Assembly (NCBI GenBank): GCA_964549375.1
Contig: CAZJWF010000014.1
Coordinates: forward strand, 1 to 39,926
Direction: 5' to 3'
Length of the DNA: 39,926 nucleotides
DNA from: JAHDDY01 sp964549375
GTDB lineage: Bacteria > Pseudomonadota > Alphaproteobacteria > Rhodobacterales > Rhodobacteraceae
Shown: positions 1 through 8,810 of the stretch, piece after piece
Position numbering within the stretch: position 1 is the first letter of the stretch
How the letters are laid out: every line of letters starts with the position of its first letter
Translations under genes and position numbers: made by a program
Notes under the pieces: model-generated
Database searches by the model: none
What the model was told of the DNA's origin: nothing
Seen by the model: the letters and a program-made list of their open reading frames with translations, nothing else

Positions 1-1
1 T

Positions 2-49
2 CTGCGCGGCAACCTCGATCTTGTGCATAAATATGTCGGGGTGGGCTGA
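2..49 (+). CDS. Possible C-terminal end of a gene entering from the left edge
   Basis: A plus-strand frame is open from the window edge and stops at a TGA at 47-49, giving a tail that reads LRGNLDLVHKYVGVG. It would converge on the dehydrogenase gene, whose stop lies at 53. The fragment is too short to assign a family. It is listed only because nothing else explains the first 50 bases and the spacing to the next gene is plausible. Confidence 0.3.
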   Translation: MRGNLDLVHKYVGVG

Positions 50-52
50 CGC

Positions 53-976
53 CTATCTCAGCCCTTTTGTTCCGTTCAGCATCGCGACAATGAGCGCATC
101 GCGTCGCTTTGCCAGTTCTTCTTGGGATGCTCCTGCGCCTTCTGCATTGACGCCTTCTGACAGCGCCGCCGCTGTTGCCGGATCAAGGCGCGGATCGCCG
201 AGATCATCCCACCAGCGATGAAAGCTTTCGCCGTAGCGTTCACAAAACTCCGGCAAACCATTCTTTCCAGCAGCAAGGTTGAACAGCATCGTCGGACCCA
301 TCGCCGCCCAACGAAGCCCCGGCCCGGCCCACACTGCCTTATCTACGTCTTCGACGCTGGCAACGCCTGATGTAACGAGATGGATAGCCTCTCGCCACAG
401 CGCAGCTTGCAGGCGGTTGGCAACATGGCCCGGAACTTCACGGTTTACGCGGATCGTGACCTTACCGATGCCCTCATAGAAAGCTTCGGCCTTTTCGACA
501 ACGCCTTGCGCCGTTCGCGCGTTCCCCATCACCTCGACCAAGGGGATCAGATGCGGCGGATTGAACGGGTGTCCCAATACAAAGCGAGCCGGATCACGCC
601 AACCGCCTTGCATTTCGCTCAAGGTCAAACCGGATGCGGAGGATGCAACCACAGCATCAGGGGCGATCGCATCTTCGATAGTCGCAAAGAGTGCGTGTTT
701 GATCTGCAAACGCTCTGGTACGCTTTCCTGAATGAACGTAGCACCCACGACGGCTTCGGAAGGATCTGCATGAAACCTAATCGCTTCAGCATCGCCGGAC
801 TCTGTCAAACCGAGCTGTTCGAGAACCGGCCATGCCGCGCCGATATAGCGGCGCACGAAATCTTCCGCACCTTCTGCGGGATCGTGGACGGCAACACGAT
901 GACCGGCCGCCAGAAATAGCGCAGCCCAGCTTGCACCAATTACGCCTGCGCCGATAACGGCCGTCTGCTCTCCCAT
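53..976 (-). CDS. 3-hydroxyacyl-CoA dehydrogenase family, L-carnitine/gulonate 3-dehydrogenase-like
   Basis: This 307-residue protein should oxidise the 3-hydroxyl of a small carboxylic acid with NAD+. It has an N-terminal Rossmann motif (GAGVIGASWA, about residues 8-17), an ESVPERL segment, a SSASG segment and the HPFNP motif near residue 135 that carries the family's catalytic His. The C-terminal helical domain (GPGLRWAAMGP) resembles L-carnitine dehydrogenase and lambda-crystallin/gulonate dehydrogenase more than fatty-acid beta-oxidation enzymes. Rhizobial carnitine dehydrogenases are often fused to a thioesterase; this one is not. Its ATG overlaps the stop of the upstream SDR gene in a TAATG, so translation is probably coupled. 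It lies in one operon with a BKACE gene, so its product may be the beta-keto acid cleaved by that enzyme. The family is clear; the substrate is inferred. Confidence 0.85.
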   Translation of the reverse strand: MGEQTAVIGAGVIGASWAALFLAAGHRVAVHDPAEGAEDFVRRYIGAAWPVLEQLGLTESGDAEAIRFHADPSEAVVGATFIQESVPERLQIKHALFATIEDAIAPDAVVASSASGLTLSEMQGGWRDPARFVLGHPFNPPHLIPLVEVMGNARTAQGVVEKAEAFYEGIGKVTIRVNREVPGHVANRLQAALWREAIHLVTSGVASVEDVDKAVWAGPGLRWAAMGPTMLFNLAAGKNGLPEFCERYGESFHRWWDDLGDPRLDPATAAALSEGVNAEGAGASQEELAKRRDALIVAMLNGTKGLR

Positions 977-1716
977 TACGATAATCCCGGCTGGAGCGGC
1001 GAGGCGGCGGTCAACCCGCCATCAACAGTAAAGAACTGTCCCGTCGCAAAGGTCGCCTCGTCCGAGGCAAGCCACACAGCGATGCTGGCAATATCATCTG
1101 GACGTCCAAACCGGCGGACGGGATGACGCTTTAGTGCGTCGGCCTTTGCCTGTTGCGGATCACTTGCGAGATCGAAGCCGGCGTCGAGCATCCCCGTCTC
1201 AATCCACCCCGGACAGATCGCATTGCACCGAATGTCAGGCCCATGATCCACTGCAATCGAGCGCGTGAGGCCATGTACAAAGGCTTTTGAAGCATTGTAG
1301 AGCGCCATGCTTGGGTCAGCGACGTTGCCGGAGATCGAGCCGATATTGATGATTGATCCCCCGCGGCGCATGTGCGGGATCATTGCGCGGCACATATTGA
1401 ACACTCCGCGCGCATTGGTCCCCATCACGAGGTTCCAATCATCATCGGTACTGTCCGCAACAGTCTTCTCGACCTGTACACCGGCATTGTTGACGACAAT
1501 ATCGCAGGTTTTCAGGTCTGCAGCTAAGGCGCTTACCTGCACCGCGTCGCTGACATCGACCTGATACCATGCACATGCGTCTGGAAGGTCCGCAGAGCGT
1601 TCGCCGCGTCCGCACGTGGTCACGTCGGCTCCCTCTCGCAAGAAAGCATCGACAATCCCGCGTCCGATGCCTTGCCGCCCGCCCGTAACCAGAGCCATTT
1701 TTCCCGAAAGCCTCAT
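976..1716 (-). CDS. SDR family NAD(P)-dependent oxidoreductase
   Basis: A classical short-chain dehydrogenase/reductase of 246 residues. The cofactor motif TGGRQGIG lies near residues 11-18, the NNAG motif near 76-79, and the catalytic Ser (INIGSISG) and YNASK Tyr/Lys pair near 130-147. The C-terminus has the usual WLASDEA and TGQ-x-VDGG elements. It sits between the VOC gene and the dehydrogenase gene in a four-gene minus-strand operon, with its TAA overlapping the next ATG. It could be a second dehydrogenase for the same hydroxy acid or for the other stereoisomer. The family is certain; the substrate cannot be read from sequence. Confidence 0.9.
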   Translation of the reverse strand: MRLSGKMALVTGGRQGIGRGIVDAFLREGADVTTCGRGERSADLPDACAWYQVDVSDAVQVSALAADLKTCDIVVNNAGVQVEKTVADSTDDDWNLVMGTNARGVFNMCRAMIPHMRRGGSIINIGSISGNVADPSMALYNASKAFVHGLTRSIAVDHGPDIRCNAICPGWIETGMLDAGFDLASDPQQAKADALKRHPVRRFGRPDDIASIAVWLASDEATFATGQFFTVDGGLTAASPLQPGLS

Positions 1717-1739
1717 TCAAATCTCGTTCATTTTTTCGA

Positions 1740-2462
1740 TTACTTTGCCACAACAGAAAACGCCGCACCATCCATATCGGCAGCCGATACCGCTTTTCGG
1801 TCCCCATAGGGCGTCTCTGCGAAAACGGTCCCGCCGAGCGACTCAATCTTTCGCCGCGACTGTTCCAGATCGTCCACCGCGAAAGTGATGCCCCAGTACT
1901 CAAATCCGCCGCGCTCTACGTCTGAGCTTTCCTTGAGGTCGGAAATCTTTTTTCCGCTCGGATCGGAAATTGTCCATTGTCCCTCGCCCGTAGCGGAGGT
2001 CGTCCATCCGAACGTCGCGCGATAGAAATCGGCGACCGCATCATGGGACGACACATGTAAGGTGTGACCGACGCGCAGCCCCGCATTCGCGAGGCCAGTG
2101 GCGCCCGCCTGCATACCGCCCTGATAGACGGTAAAGCCCGCGCCAAGCGGATCGCGGATCAATGCAATTTTTCCGTCGCCAAAGTCTTCTTCCAACTCGA
2201 CTTTGCCACCCGCCGTTTTTGCATTCAGGACCGTATCAGAGACCGAGTCAACTCGGATATAGCTCATCCAAAAGCTCGGCATTTTGATCTTACGAAAGAA
2301 GGGGGGCATGTCGAAGATCGCAGCAACCGGAGCTTCATCGGAAAAAGCATATCTGTAATCGTTAGAGGGATCGTCGAACTGCCATCCTAAGACGCCGTGA
2401 TAAAACTGAGCCGCCTTTTTGGGTCGGAGCGCCGATAAATCGCACCAAATAAAATCGCTCAT
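1740..2462 (-). CDS. VOC (glyoxalase/bleomycin-resistance fold) protein, two tandem domains
   Basis: A 240-residue protein made of two vicinal-oxygen-chelate modules. The first runs roughly from residue 3 to 115 and begins with a typical ALRPKKAAQFYHGVLGW strand-helix. The second starts near residue 130 (VGHTLHVSSHDAVADFYRATFGW) and ends with the DMDGAAFSVV strand. VOC proteins include glyoxalases, extradiol dioxygenases and metal-free binding proteins, and no specific reaction can be assigned. It starts 4 bases after the BKACE stop and is clearly cotranscribed with it, so a role in handling the same substrate or its CoA ester is possible. Confidence 0.85.
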   Translation of the reverse strand: MSDFIWCDLSALRPKKAAQFYHGVLGWQFDDPSNDYRYAFSDEAPVAAIFDMPPFFRKIKMPSFWMSYIRVDSVSDTVLNAKTAGGKVELEEDFGDGKIALIRDPLGAGFTVYQGGMQAGATGLANAGLRVGHTLHVSSHDAVADFYRATFGWTTSATGEGQWTISDPSGKKISDLKESSDVERGGFEYWGITFAVDDLEQSRRKIESLGGTVFAETPYGDRKAVSAADMDGAAFSVVAK

Positions 2463-2466
2463 TCGA

Positions 2467-3399
2467 TTAAAACCCTACTGCGTCACCACCTTTAAGACCC
2501 AGACGTTCCCGCGCCTCGGTTGGTGTGGCAACTGTCAGGCCAAGATTTTCGATGATCGTTCGAATGCGCGTCACTTGCTGTGCATTCGAGGTCGCAAGTT
2601 CGCCTTTGCCGATATAGAGGCTGTCCTCAAGACCCACACGCAAGTTTCCGCCCAACATGGCGCTCTGTGTTGCAAAGCTCATCTGATTTTTACCCGCCGC
2701 CAGTACCGACCATTCATAATTTTCTTCGCCGAAGAGACGGTTCGCGGTTTTATGAAGGTGCATCATATTATCCAGATCGGCACCCATGCCGCCTAAAATA
2801 CCGAACACCATCTGCACAAAAAACGGCGGCTTCACGAGGCCCTTATCGACAAACCATGCGAGGTTATAAAGGTGGCCAAGGTCGTAACACTCAAACTCAA
2901 ATTTCGTGCCGTGCGCGTCGCCGAGATTCTTAAGTGCGTATTCAATCGTCGCGAATGTATTGGGGAAAATAAAATCCCGCGTCATGCCCAAAAACTCAGG
3001 TTCCCAATCGTGTTTGAACTCAGAGTATTTTTCCAACAGGGGAAAAATTCCAAAATTCATAGACCCCATATTGAGCGAAGCCATTTCTGGCGAGGCGGTG
3101 GTCGCCGCCAGCAACCGTTCATCCATCGACATGCCAAGCCCGCCGCCGGTCGAAATATTCACAACAGCATCGGTCGATTGTTTGATGCGCGGCAAAAACT
3201 GTCTGAATGTCTCTGGTCGGGGGTCAGGTTTCCCCGTTTCGGGGTCGCGCGCGTGAAGGTGAATAATTGACGCCCCGGCCTCTGCGGCCTCGATACTCGC
3301 CGTTGCGATCTGATCCGGCGTGATCGGAAGATGCGGAGACATCGTCGGCGTGTGAATGCCACCCGTCGGCGCGCAGGTAATAATAACTGATTTTGGCAT
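2467..3399 (-). CDS. Beta-keto acid cleavage enzyme (BKACE/Kce family)
   Basis: A 310-residue member of the BKACE family (3-keto-5-aminohexanoate cleavage enzyme fold, DUF849). These Zn enzymes transfer part of a beta-keto acid onto acetyl-CoA, releasing acetoacetate and a new CoA ester. The N-terminus (CAPTGG), the zinc motif HLHARDP near residue 48, the NISTGGG loop, and the late GLEDS glutamate expected to complete the metal site are all present. The ATG at 3399 was preferred over an in-frame GTG at 3429 because AAAGG lies about 9 bases upstream and family members start at MPKS-like sequences. Known substrates include 3-dehydrocarnitine, and the downstream carnitine-dehydrogenase-like gene makes that attractive. 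Substrate specificity in this family depends on a few active-site residues and is not settled here. Confidence 0.9.
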   Translation of the reverse strand: MPKSVIITCAPTGGIHTPTMSPHLPITPDQIATASIEAAEAGASIIHLHARDPETGKPDPRPETFRQFLPRIKQSTDAVVNISTGGGLGMSMDERLLAATTASPEMASLNMGSMNFGIFPLLEKYSEFKHDWEPEFLGMTRDFIFPNTFATIEYALKNLGDAHGTKFEFECYDLGHLYNLAWFVDKGLVKPPFFVQMVFGILGGMGADLDNMMHLHKTANRLFGEENYEWSVLAAGKNQMSFATQSAMLGGNLRVGLEDSLYIGKGELATSNAQQVTRIRTIIENLGLTVATPTEARERLGLKGGDAVGF

Positions 3400-3440
3400 C
3401 GCGGTTACCTTTGGTCCCTTGGTCCTCACTGAAAGCGATT

Positions 3441-4883
3441 TTATTCAATCAGTTTTATCCAACTTCCGACAGGGGGTAATTGACCTGTTCCCAAGCCATT
3501 CAACGCCCGAAACTCTGCTTCACCATCATTTCCGAAATCTGATCCTGAAAGCAGGTTTGGAACCGTGTCTGCCACACCGATACGGCGTGTCGCATAAGTG
3601 CGGCGTTCAGGGACCTCTCCCGCATTTGTATTCCGCAAGCTGTTCAACATTCTGGAAAATTGGGGTCGGACTTGTGGTTCATCCTGCGGCTTTGTGAGCA
3701 ACCGAAAAATAACGAAGCGCTCGCCAAGATCAATGACCGCCGTCTCCGAGATAAAATCCTCGTTCGCACGGTTAAACTCATTCCGTTCGATGATGGCAGG
3801 AAATCCACTCAAGCTGGCCCGCTCTATACCCGGAGAGATTCGACCCTGAACCTTTAGCCGTGCGGCGAGCGCATCGAGCGTGACATTCCTTGCCCGCAAT
3901 ACTCGCATTTCCAACAGTCCATGTTGCGAGAGAAACCGAAGGCCTGAGCCGTGCTCTGGCACGAGTTCGCTTGGAATTTGAAACGAAAATTGTAACGACG
4001 GATGCCAATAAGCGCCGTCGCGCACAAACCCGCCCTGAAATCGGTCATCGAAAATCATGCCATCGATCACCCCCATCAGGCGATCTCGTCCCGCTGGATT
4101 GACGCCGGTGGGGCGAAATCTGTCCAATGCTGCAAGGCGCTCCGACAGTTTGGGATAGCCAGAGCGCTCGCCGAGTTCTTCCAGCATTTTCGCGTCAATG
4201 CCTGTTCGCGCCGCACGCCTGACTTGATAGGCCTCCATCCGCGCCAACAACTCGCCAAACCGGCTGGGGTCATATCCCGCCGCTGCGGCCATCTGCAACC
4301 CAAGGCGGTCCGCCTCCAGTTCTTGCTCTCGCGAAAATACTGCAACGTCGTCTTGTCTGGCTTCGAACTCTTTTTCGATGATTGCGATCTGACGCAGCGG
4401 CGATTCTCCGCGCAGATCTTGCTCTAAGTCACGCGCAATATCGAGAAGCGTCTGTTCATTCGCCGCGATCCGTTTGGCGGAATGCCGCGATAGGACGTGA
4501 GAAATTTCATGGGCGATAACCCCTGCGATCTGCGACTCGTCATTTGCAAAAGCGATAATTCCGCGCGAAAGAAAAATCGCTCCGCCCGGCAACGCAAACG
4601 CGCTGGGAGTTCTGGTATTGAGAACCCGAACCCGCAGCGGTTGATACTCCTCTGGCACCACCACGTTCTGAGTGAGCCGTTCCACGATGTCGTTCAGATA
4701 ACGGGTCAGATCTCGATCACGGTAAACGCCACCCCGATCACGTAGAAATTGGGGGAGCGTTTTCTCGCCCAGTGCTCGTTCGGCTTCAAAACTTTGGATT
4801 TCACCGAGAGGCCTTGGCGTTGAACATGACGCAAGGGCAAAAGCCAGAAGAAAAGCAAATACCCGCGCGAAAGCTCTTAACAT
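3441..4883 (-). CDS. M48 family Zn metalloprotease lipoprotein, BepA/YfgC-like
   Basis: A 480-residue envelope protease. The N-terminus is a lipoprotein signal with a lipobox ending at Cys20 (ALASC). The M48 catalytic motif HEISH spans residues 124-128 and the third zinc ligand is Glu189 in EADRLG. The PSAFALPGG segment before it is also characteristic. The C-terminal half (about residues 250-480) is not a recognisable TPR and resembles the extended C-terminal regions of alphaproteobacterial homologues. Related proteins act in outer-membrane protein quality control in the periplasm. The gene ends 41 bases before the BKACE start on the same strand, so read-through into the catabolic operon is possible, although the functions look unrelated. 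Confidence 0.9.
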   Translation of the reverse strand: MLRAFARVFAFLLAFALASCSTPRPLGEIQSFEAERALGEKTLPQFLRDRGGVYRDRDLTRYLNDIVERLTQNVVVPEEYQPLRVRVLNTRTPSAFALPGGAIFLSRGIIAFANDESQIAGVIAHEISHVLSRHSAKRIAANEQTLLDIARDLEQDLRGESPLRQIAIIEKEFEARQDDVAVFSREQELEADRLGLQMAAAAGYDPSRFGELLARMEAYQVRRAARTGIDAKMLEELGERSGYPKLSERLAALDRFRPTGVNPAGRDRLMGVIDGMIFDDRFQGGFVRDGAYWHPSLQFSFQIPSELVPEHGSGLRFLSQHGLLEMRVLRARNVTLDALAARLKVQGRISPGIERASLSGFPAIIERNEFNRANEDFISETAVIDLGERFVIFRLLTKPQDEPQVRPQFSRMLNSLRNTNAGEVPERRTYATRRIGVADTVPNLLSGSDFGNDGEAEFRALNGLGTGQLPPVGSWIKLIE

Positions 4884-5118
4884 GTTCGAACCCTAACCAA
4901 ATCCTGATCCTTCAATATGTGCAACAAATCTTGGCAAATACACTGCAAAACTTTTGTCTGCTGATCACATTTGGTCTGGTATGGACGTGAGTTCACATAT
5001 CGCAATAGACAAAGTCCGTATGCAGCGTTACGCAGATATTCGTCGATAAACGAAGTCGAATGGGACAACCGAGACCACGTTGTCGAGCGGGACTTTTAGC
5101 CGAACCTGAGGAAATCCG

Positions 5119-5568
5119 ATGTCACGAGCCAGCGTTGAGACTGCTTCAATTCCAGTGTCTTCACGGGACGAGCTGATCGACTCGGTCACGGTCTATTCTT
5201 GCTTGAAGAATTGCATGGGAAGCCCTGGTGTTGCGAGTGGATGCTGTGCCCTTGGGACGCGAGACTATATCATCGGTCCGATCCCCGACGCAGACGCCCT
5301 GTTGAAAAGACTAAGTAAGCATTTTGGGCGCGACGTGCCCTATAATGAAGTTTTCATCGACTATGAAGAGGGATCAAAGCTGTTCCCTGAACGCGATATT
5401 TGGCAGCAGAAAGAGAATTTCCCGGCTATTCGCGTCAACGAAAAAGACGAAAGCTTACCTTGTATGTTTTTGGCGGATGACAACCTGTGCTCGATCCACG
5501 AAGTACGCTCGGTGACGTGCCGCAATTACACCTGCGATCATGTGAAGAACCTTATCGCGGCCTTGTAG
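5119..5568 (+). CDS. YkgJ-type cysteine-cluster (Zn/Fe-chelating) protein
   Basis: A small soluble protein of 149 residues with eight cysteines in two groups: C28, C32, C42 and C43, then C115, C124, C134 and C139. This layout, with CMF, CSIHEVR and CRNYTC in the second half, matches the YkgJ/CxxCxxCC family of putative metal-binding proteins. Its biochemical role is unknown. The ATG is preceded by TGAGGAAATCCG, a good ribosome-binding site. It is transcribed away from the M48 protease gene through a 235-base divergent region and converges on the SDR gene, with only 8 bases between the two stops and no terminator. Confidence 0.85.
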   Translation: MSRASVETASIPVSSRDELIDSVTVYSCLKNCMGSPGVASGCCALGTRDYIIGPIPDADALLKRLSKHFGRDVPYNEVFIDYEEGSKLFPERDIWQQKENFPAIRVNEKDESLPCMFLADDNLCSIHEVRSVTCRNYTCDHVKNLIAAL

Positions 5569-5576
5569 ATCAGTCA

Positions 5577-6356
5577 TTACAACTTCATCTGTTGAACCTG
5601 CGCGGACAGGCCACCATCAAGCACCCAGAGTTGTCCTGACGCATAACGCGCTTCGTCCGAGGCAAGCCACAGCACGAGATTGGCGACATCATCAGGCGTT
5701 CCATAGGTTCGCATCGGATGAACATCGCGAACTGCCTGTTGCAGATCATCGATGCTTTTGCCGCCGCCACCAGAGCCTTCGCCCTCAAAGAATGATTGCA
5801 ACATTGGCGTATCAACGTAGCCGGGACAGATCGCATTGACGCGAATGCCTTCTGGTCCGTGGTCGCACGCCATCGCACGGGTCAGCGCATGAACAGCACC
5901 CTTTGTCGCACAATAAGCGGCAAGACCGGGGTCCGCGATAAAACCGTCATAGCTGCCAAAGTTGATGATGCTCGCACCGCCGTCTTTACGCAGCATGGGC
6001 AGCGCGAATTTGCTGCACAGGAAAGTGCCCGTGACATTGACCGCAAAACTGCGGTTCCATTCTTCCAGCGTCGTATCCTCAATCGTCTTTTCAATCTCGA
6101 TCCCCGCCGCGTTGACAAGAATATCGAGGCTGTCCCATTCCGCACCCAGCCGCGCAAACGCCGAACGCACCGCATCCTCATCCGCGATGTCGAGACTGCG
6201 GTGCTCGACATTCTCAGGCGGGAAATCGCCCGGCGCAGTGATGTCGGCACAGATGACTTTCGCCCCCTCCGCCGCGAAGCGTTTGCAGATCGCCCAGCCG
6301 ATGCCCCCTGCCCCGCCGGTCACGAGCGCGGTTTTTCCTTCGATACGCTTTGTCAT
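5577..6356 (-). CDS. SDR family NAD(P)-dependent oxidoreductase
   Basis: A classical SDR of 259 residues and the last gene of the sulfatase/Rieske operon. It shows the TGGAGGIG cofactor motif, the NAAG motif, the active-site Ser in INFGSYDG, YCATK with the catalytic Tyr and Lys, and the terminal SGQLWVLDGG. It contains an unusual glycine-rich insertion (GEGSGGGGKS, near residues 193-202) just before the C-terminal helices. It starts 22 bases after the beta-propeller gene's stop, with GGGAAAG as a probable ribosome-binding site. It may oxidise an alcohol released by the upstream enzymes. The substrate is unknown. Confidence 0.9.
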   Translation of the reverse strand: MTKRIEGKTALVTGGAGGIGWAICKRFAAEGAKVICADITAPGDFPPENVEHRSLDIADEDAVRSAFARLGAEWDSLDILVNAAGIEIEKTIEDTTLEEWNRSFAVNVTGTFLCSKFALPMLRKDGGASIINFGSYDGFIADPGLAAYCATKGAVHALTRAMACDHGPEGIRVNAICPGYVDTPMLQSFFEGEGSGGGGKSIDDLQQAVRDVHPMRTYGTPDDVANLVLWLASDEARYASGQLWVLDGGLSAQVQQMKL

Positions 6357-6378
6357 ATTTCTTTCCCGTTTCGCTTGA

Positions 6379-7287
6379 TCATGCTGGGCTCAGCCCCGCG
6401 ATTTTAGCGATGGCGATGCCGCTTTCGCCGCCGACCGTATATAAGAGATAGTCGATCTGGTCTTCGTGATAAAAAGCCGGATCGCGCAGTTGGTTCACAG
6501 GATGCCATGCGATACCCGGCTGCGAGGGTACCTGCGGTAAATTTGCATATTCCCATTCGTGCTCGGGGCGCAGGATTTCACACGCACCCTCAACGCGCCA
6601 TGCCTTCCACGGCATAGCAAGATCAAGCCAGCCGAGGAAAAGCCGTTCGGGCGTGTCCCCTGTCACACTCCAGCACAGCCATAAGCGCGAGCCTTTGCGT
6701 TGAACCGCAAAATGCCGCGCGTTCGGGGGCACGCCCTCTAGCCGTGGGCCTCGCTCAAACGGCGTTAGACCATCTTCTGACCGCCAGACCTCCCCGCCAA
6801 GCGACACCGCGAAATAATCGCCCTGCCATTGCCACACCCGAAAATACGACGCGCCGAGCAACTCAGGCCGTGCTGCGAACGTAATCCCGTCAAAAGAATG
6901 AGCAACGCTGGTGGATTGAACCGGTTCGGTGACGGGGTCCGGTGCGCTGATGCCGTGAAAATACATGCGAAGCTCTCGCCGATCCTCATCCACATGAACA
7001 TCCGGCGAGGCAATATGCTCAAAGAACATCGGCGTCTGAGAAAGATCGAGCACACCCGGCGCGTAAATCTGCCACGGTCCTTCCAACTCATCCGCATAGG
7101 CAAGCCGGATATAGCTGCCCAAGTGGTGCGCGAAGTAGAGGTGATAGCGACCTAAGCGCCCGGCCAACCACTCCGGCGTTTTAATCAAGGACGGCCCATT
7201 GAGGTTGCCGCCCATTCTGCGCTCCATATAGGAGCGAATGATCGGGTTCCCGTTCATTCGCTCTACTGTGGGCGCGTATGCTATCAT
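6379..7287 (-). CDS. Five-bladed beta-propeller protein resembling GH43-type glycoside hydrolases
   Basis: A 302-residue protein rich in short beta-strand repeats with aromatic and acidic turns, such as NGPSLIKTPEW, RYHLYFAHH, DELEGPW and ASPDVHVDEDRRELRMYFHG. This is the pattern of the GH43/GH32/GH68 propeller superfamily. There is no signal peptide, so it is probably cytoplasmic. Catalytic residues could not be assigned with confidence, so activity on a glycoside is only suggested. The start at 7287 was chosen because its ATG overlaps the choline-sulfatase stop in an ATGA; a longer upstream start would run 50 bases into that gene. The coupling to a sulfatase suggests a shared, perhaps sugar-linked or sulfated, substrate. 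Confidence 0.7.
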   Translation of the reverse strand: MIAYAPTVERMNGNPIIRSYMERRMGGNLNGPSLIKTPEWLAGRLGRYHLYFAHHLGSYIRLAYADELEGPWQIYAPGVLDLSQTPMFFEHIASPDVHVDEDRRELRMYFHGISAPDPVTEPVQSTSVAHSFDGITFAARPELLGASYFRVWQWQGDYFAVSLGGEVWRSEDGLTPFERGPRLEGVPPNARHFAVQRKGSRLWLCWSVTGDTPERLFLGWLDLAMPWKAWRVEGACEILRPEHEWEYANLPQVPSQPGIAWHPVNQLRDPAFYHEDQIDYLLYTVGGESGIAIAKIAGLSPA

Positions 7288-8810
7288 GAGTGGCCAGTAT
7301 CCGGAGCCGGATATTGCATCCGGTGCAGCACGTCGTCCCACGAGACTGTGTTTCTGACGAACTCATTGGCCGCGTCGCGCGGGGGTTGGTAATCCCATGA
7401 TGTCAACATGCCCGCCTCCATCGCCGCATGTATCGCGCGGCGTTGGTGCTGTGTCGCGATGACGTTCTCGCGGATCTGCCCCGCATCCCAGCGCGCGGCG
7501 ACCTCATCCGCGAAGGTTTTCGCTGTTGCTGCATGTGCTGGATCATCCACCAAATTTATCAGCTCCATCGGATCGTCAATGATGTCGTAAAGCTGTGGCG
7601 GGTCCAGCTCGCAGGCGATGTATTTGTACTTGCCGCGCCGGATCATGAAGACCGGATGTGCCGGGGCCATTTCCGCGCAATACTCTCCGATGGCCTCGCC
7701 CTCTCCGGTCTCTTTGCCCTGTGCAGCAGGCAACAGCGAGCGACCATCGAGCGGCATTCCCGGTTTGGGTTTTTCTCCACCTTGCGCGGCGATGTCGACA
7801 AAAGTCGGCAGGATATCCACAAGCGAACAGGCCGCATCGACGGTGCAGTTTTCAATTCCCGGCCCCGCCATGACGAGCGGAACGCGCGCGGAATGTTCGA
7901 ACCAGTTCATTTTGTACCACAGGCCGCGCTCGCCGAGCATATCGCCGTGATCTGATGTGACGATGACGACGGTGTTGTCGAGTTGATCGCTTTCTTCCAA
8001 CGCTTGCACAACTTTGCCGACATTGGAGTCAAAGTAGGACGTGTTGGCATAATACGCATGGCGAGCGTTGCGGACTTCTTCATCGGTCACGGCAACGCTA
8101 TCCGCCTCGATGCCTTTCATCACCCGTTGGGAATGGGGGTCCATTGCCGCATCGGGTTCGGCGGGCATATCAATCGCATCATGATCATAGAGATCCCACC
8201 ATTCGGGGCGCGCGACATACGGGTCGTGTGGGTGAATAAAGCTGACCACCATGCAGAACGGGTCAACCTTATTCATCTTGTATTCAAAGATTTTCCGGCG
8301 CGCGAAAAAACAAGTTTCCTCGTCGTATTCAATTTGAAAAGTCGTGGCAGCTTTACCCGCCTGACGCACGGCATCCATGTTGTGATACCACTTATCGATC
8401 CGCTCATCTGGCAATTCCCAATCGGGCGTCCACGCATGATCGGCGGGATAAATATCGGTCGTCAGGCGCTCCTCAAACCCATGCAACTGATCCGGACCAA
8501 CGAAATGCATTTTTCCGCTGAGACAAGTGCGATACCCCATCAGGCGCAGGTAATGCGCGAAGGTTGGCACGGTCGCCGGGAACTCGCTCGCATTATCATA
8601 GGCAGCGATGCGTGTGACGTGCTGGCCGGACATAAAGCTGAACCGCGACGGCGCACAGAGCGGCGCATTGCAATAAGCCGCGTCGAACCGCGCCCCTCTC
8701 GCCGCCAATGCATCAATGTGAGGGGTCTTGACCAGCGGATGTCCGTAAGCGCCCGTGAAGTGCGGCGCGAGTTGGTCGGCCATGATGAGAACGATGTTAG
8801 GTTTGGTCAT
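7284..8810 (-). CDS. betC: Choline-sulfatase (choline-O-sulfate hydrolase)
   Basis: A 508-residue type I sulfatase. The formylglycine motif is C52-A-P-S-R56 within CNAPLCAPSRFSFMSGQ, and the metal-binding ADQ and SDHGDMLGERG segments are present. Several blocks are characteristic of BetC rather than generic sulfatases: SGKMHFVGPDQLHGFEERL, TDIYPADHAWTPDW, HPHDPYVAR, and a C-terminal tail with WDYQPPRDA that in BetC takes part in the oligomer and active site. The expected reaction is choline-O-sulfate to choline plus sulfate, in the cytoplasm. The ATG at 8810 was chosen over one 8 codons upstream because AGGAG lies 7 bases before it. There is no betA, betB, betI or transporter nearby, unlike the classical bet operon; the neighbours are a Rieske oxygenase and a cysteine hydrolase. 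A related sulfated ammonium compound is an alternative substrate. Confidence 0.9.
   Translation of the reverse strand: MTKPNIVLIMADQLAPHFTGAYGHPLVKTPHIDALAARGARFDAAYCNAPLCAPSRFSFMSGQHVTRIAAYDNASEFPATVPTFAHYLRLMGYRTCLSGKMHFVGPDQLHGFEERLTTDIYPADHAWTPDWELPDERIDKWYHNMDAVRQAGKAATTFQIEYDEETCFFARRKIFEYKMNKVDPFCMVVSFIHPHDPYVARPEWWDLYDHDAIDMPAEPDAAMDPHSQRVMKGIEADSVAVTDEEVRNARHAYYANTSYFDSNVGKVVQALEESDQLDNTVVIVTSDHGDMLGERGLWYKMNWFEHSARVPLVMAGPGIENCTVDAACSLVDILPTFVDIAAQGGEKPKPGMPLDGRSLLPAAQGKETGEGEAIGEYCAEMAPAHPVFMIRRGKYKYIACELDPPQLYDIIDDPMELINLVDDPAHAATAKTFADEVAARWDAGQIRENVIATQHQRRAIHAAMEAGMLTSWDYQPPRDAANEFVRNTVSWDDVLHRMQYPAPDTGHS

Noticed and set aside
380..919. Long plus-strand open frame opposite the dehydrogenase gene
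   Set aside because: It is the complement of a clearly conserved coding frame and has no family features of its own.
4877..5068. 63-codon minus-strand open frame upstream of the M48 protease
   Set aside because: It overlaps the protease start in another frame and has no ribosome-binding site or family resemblance.
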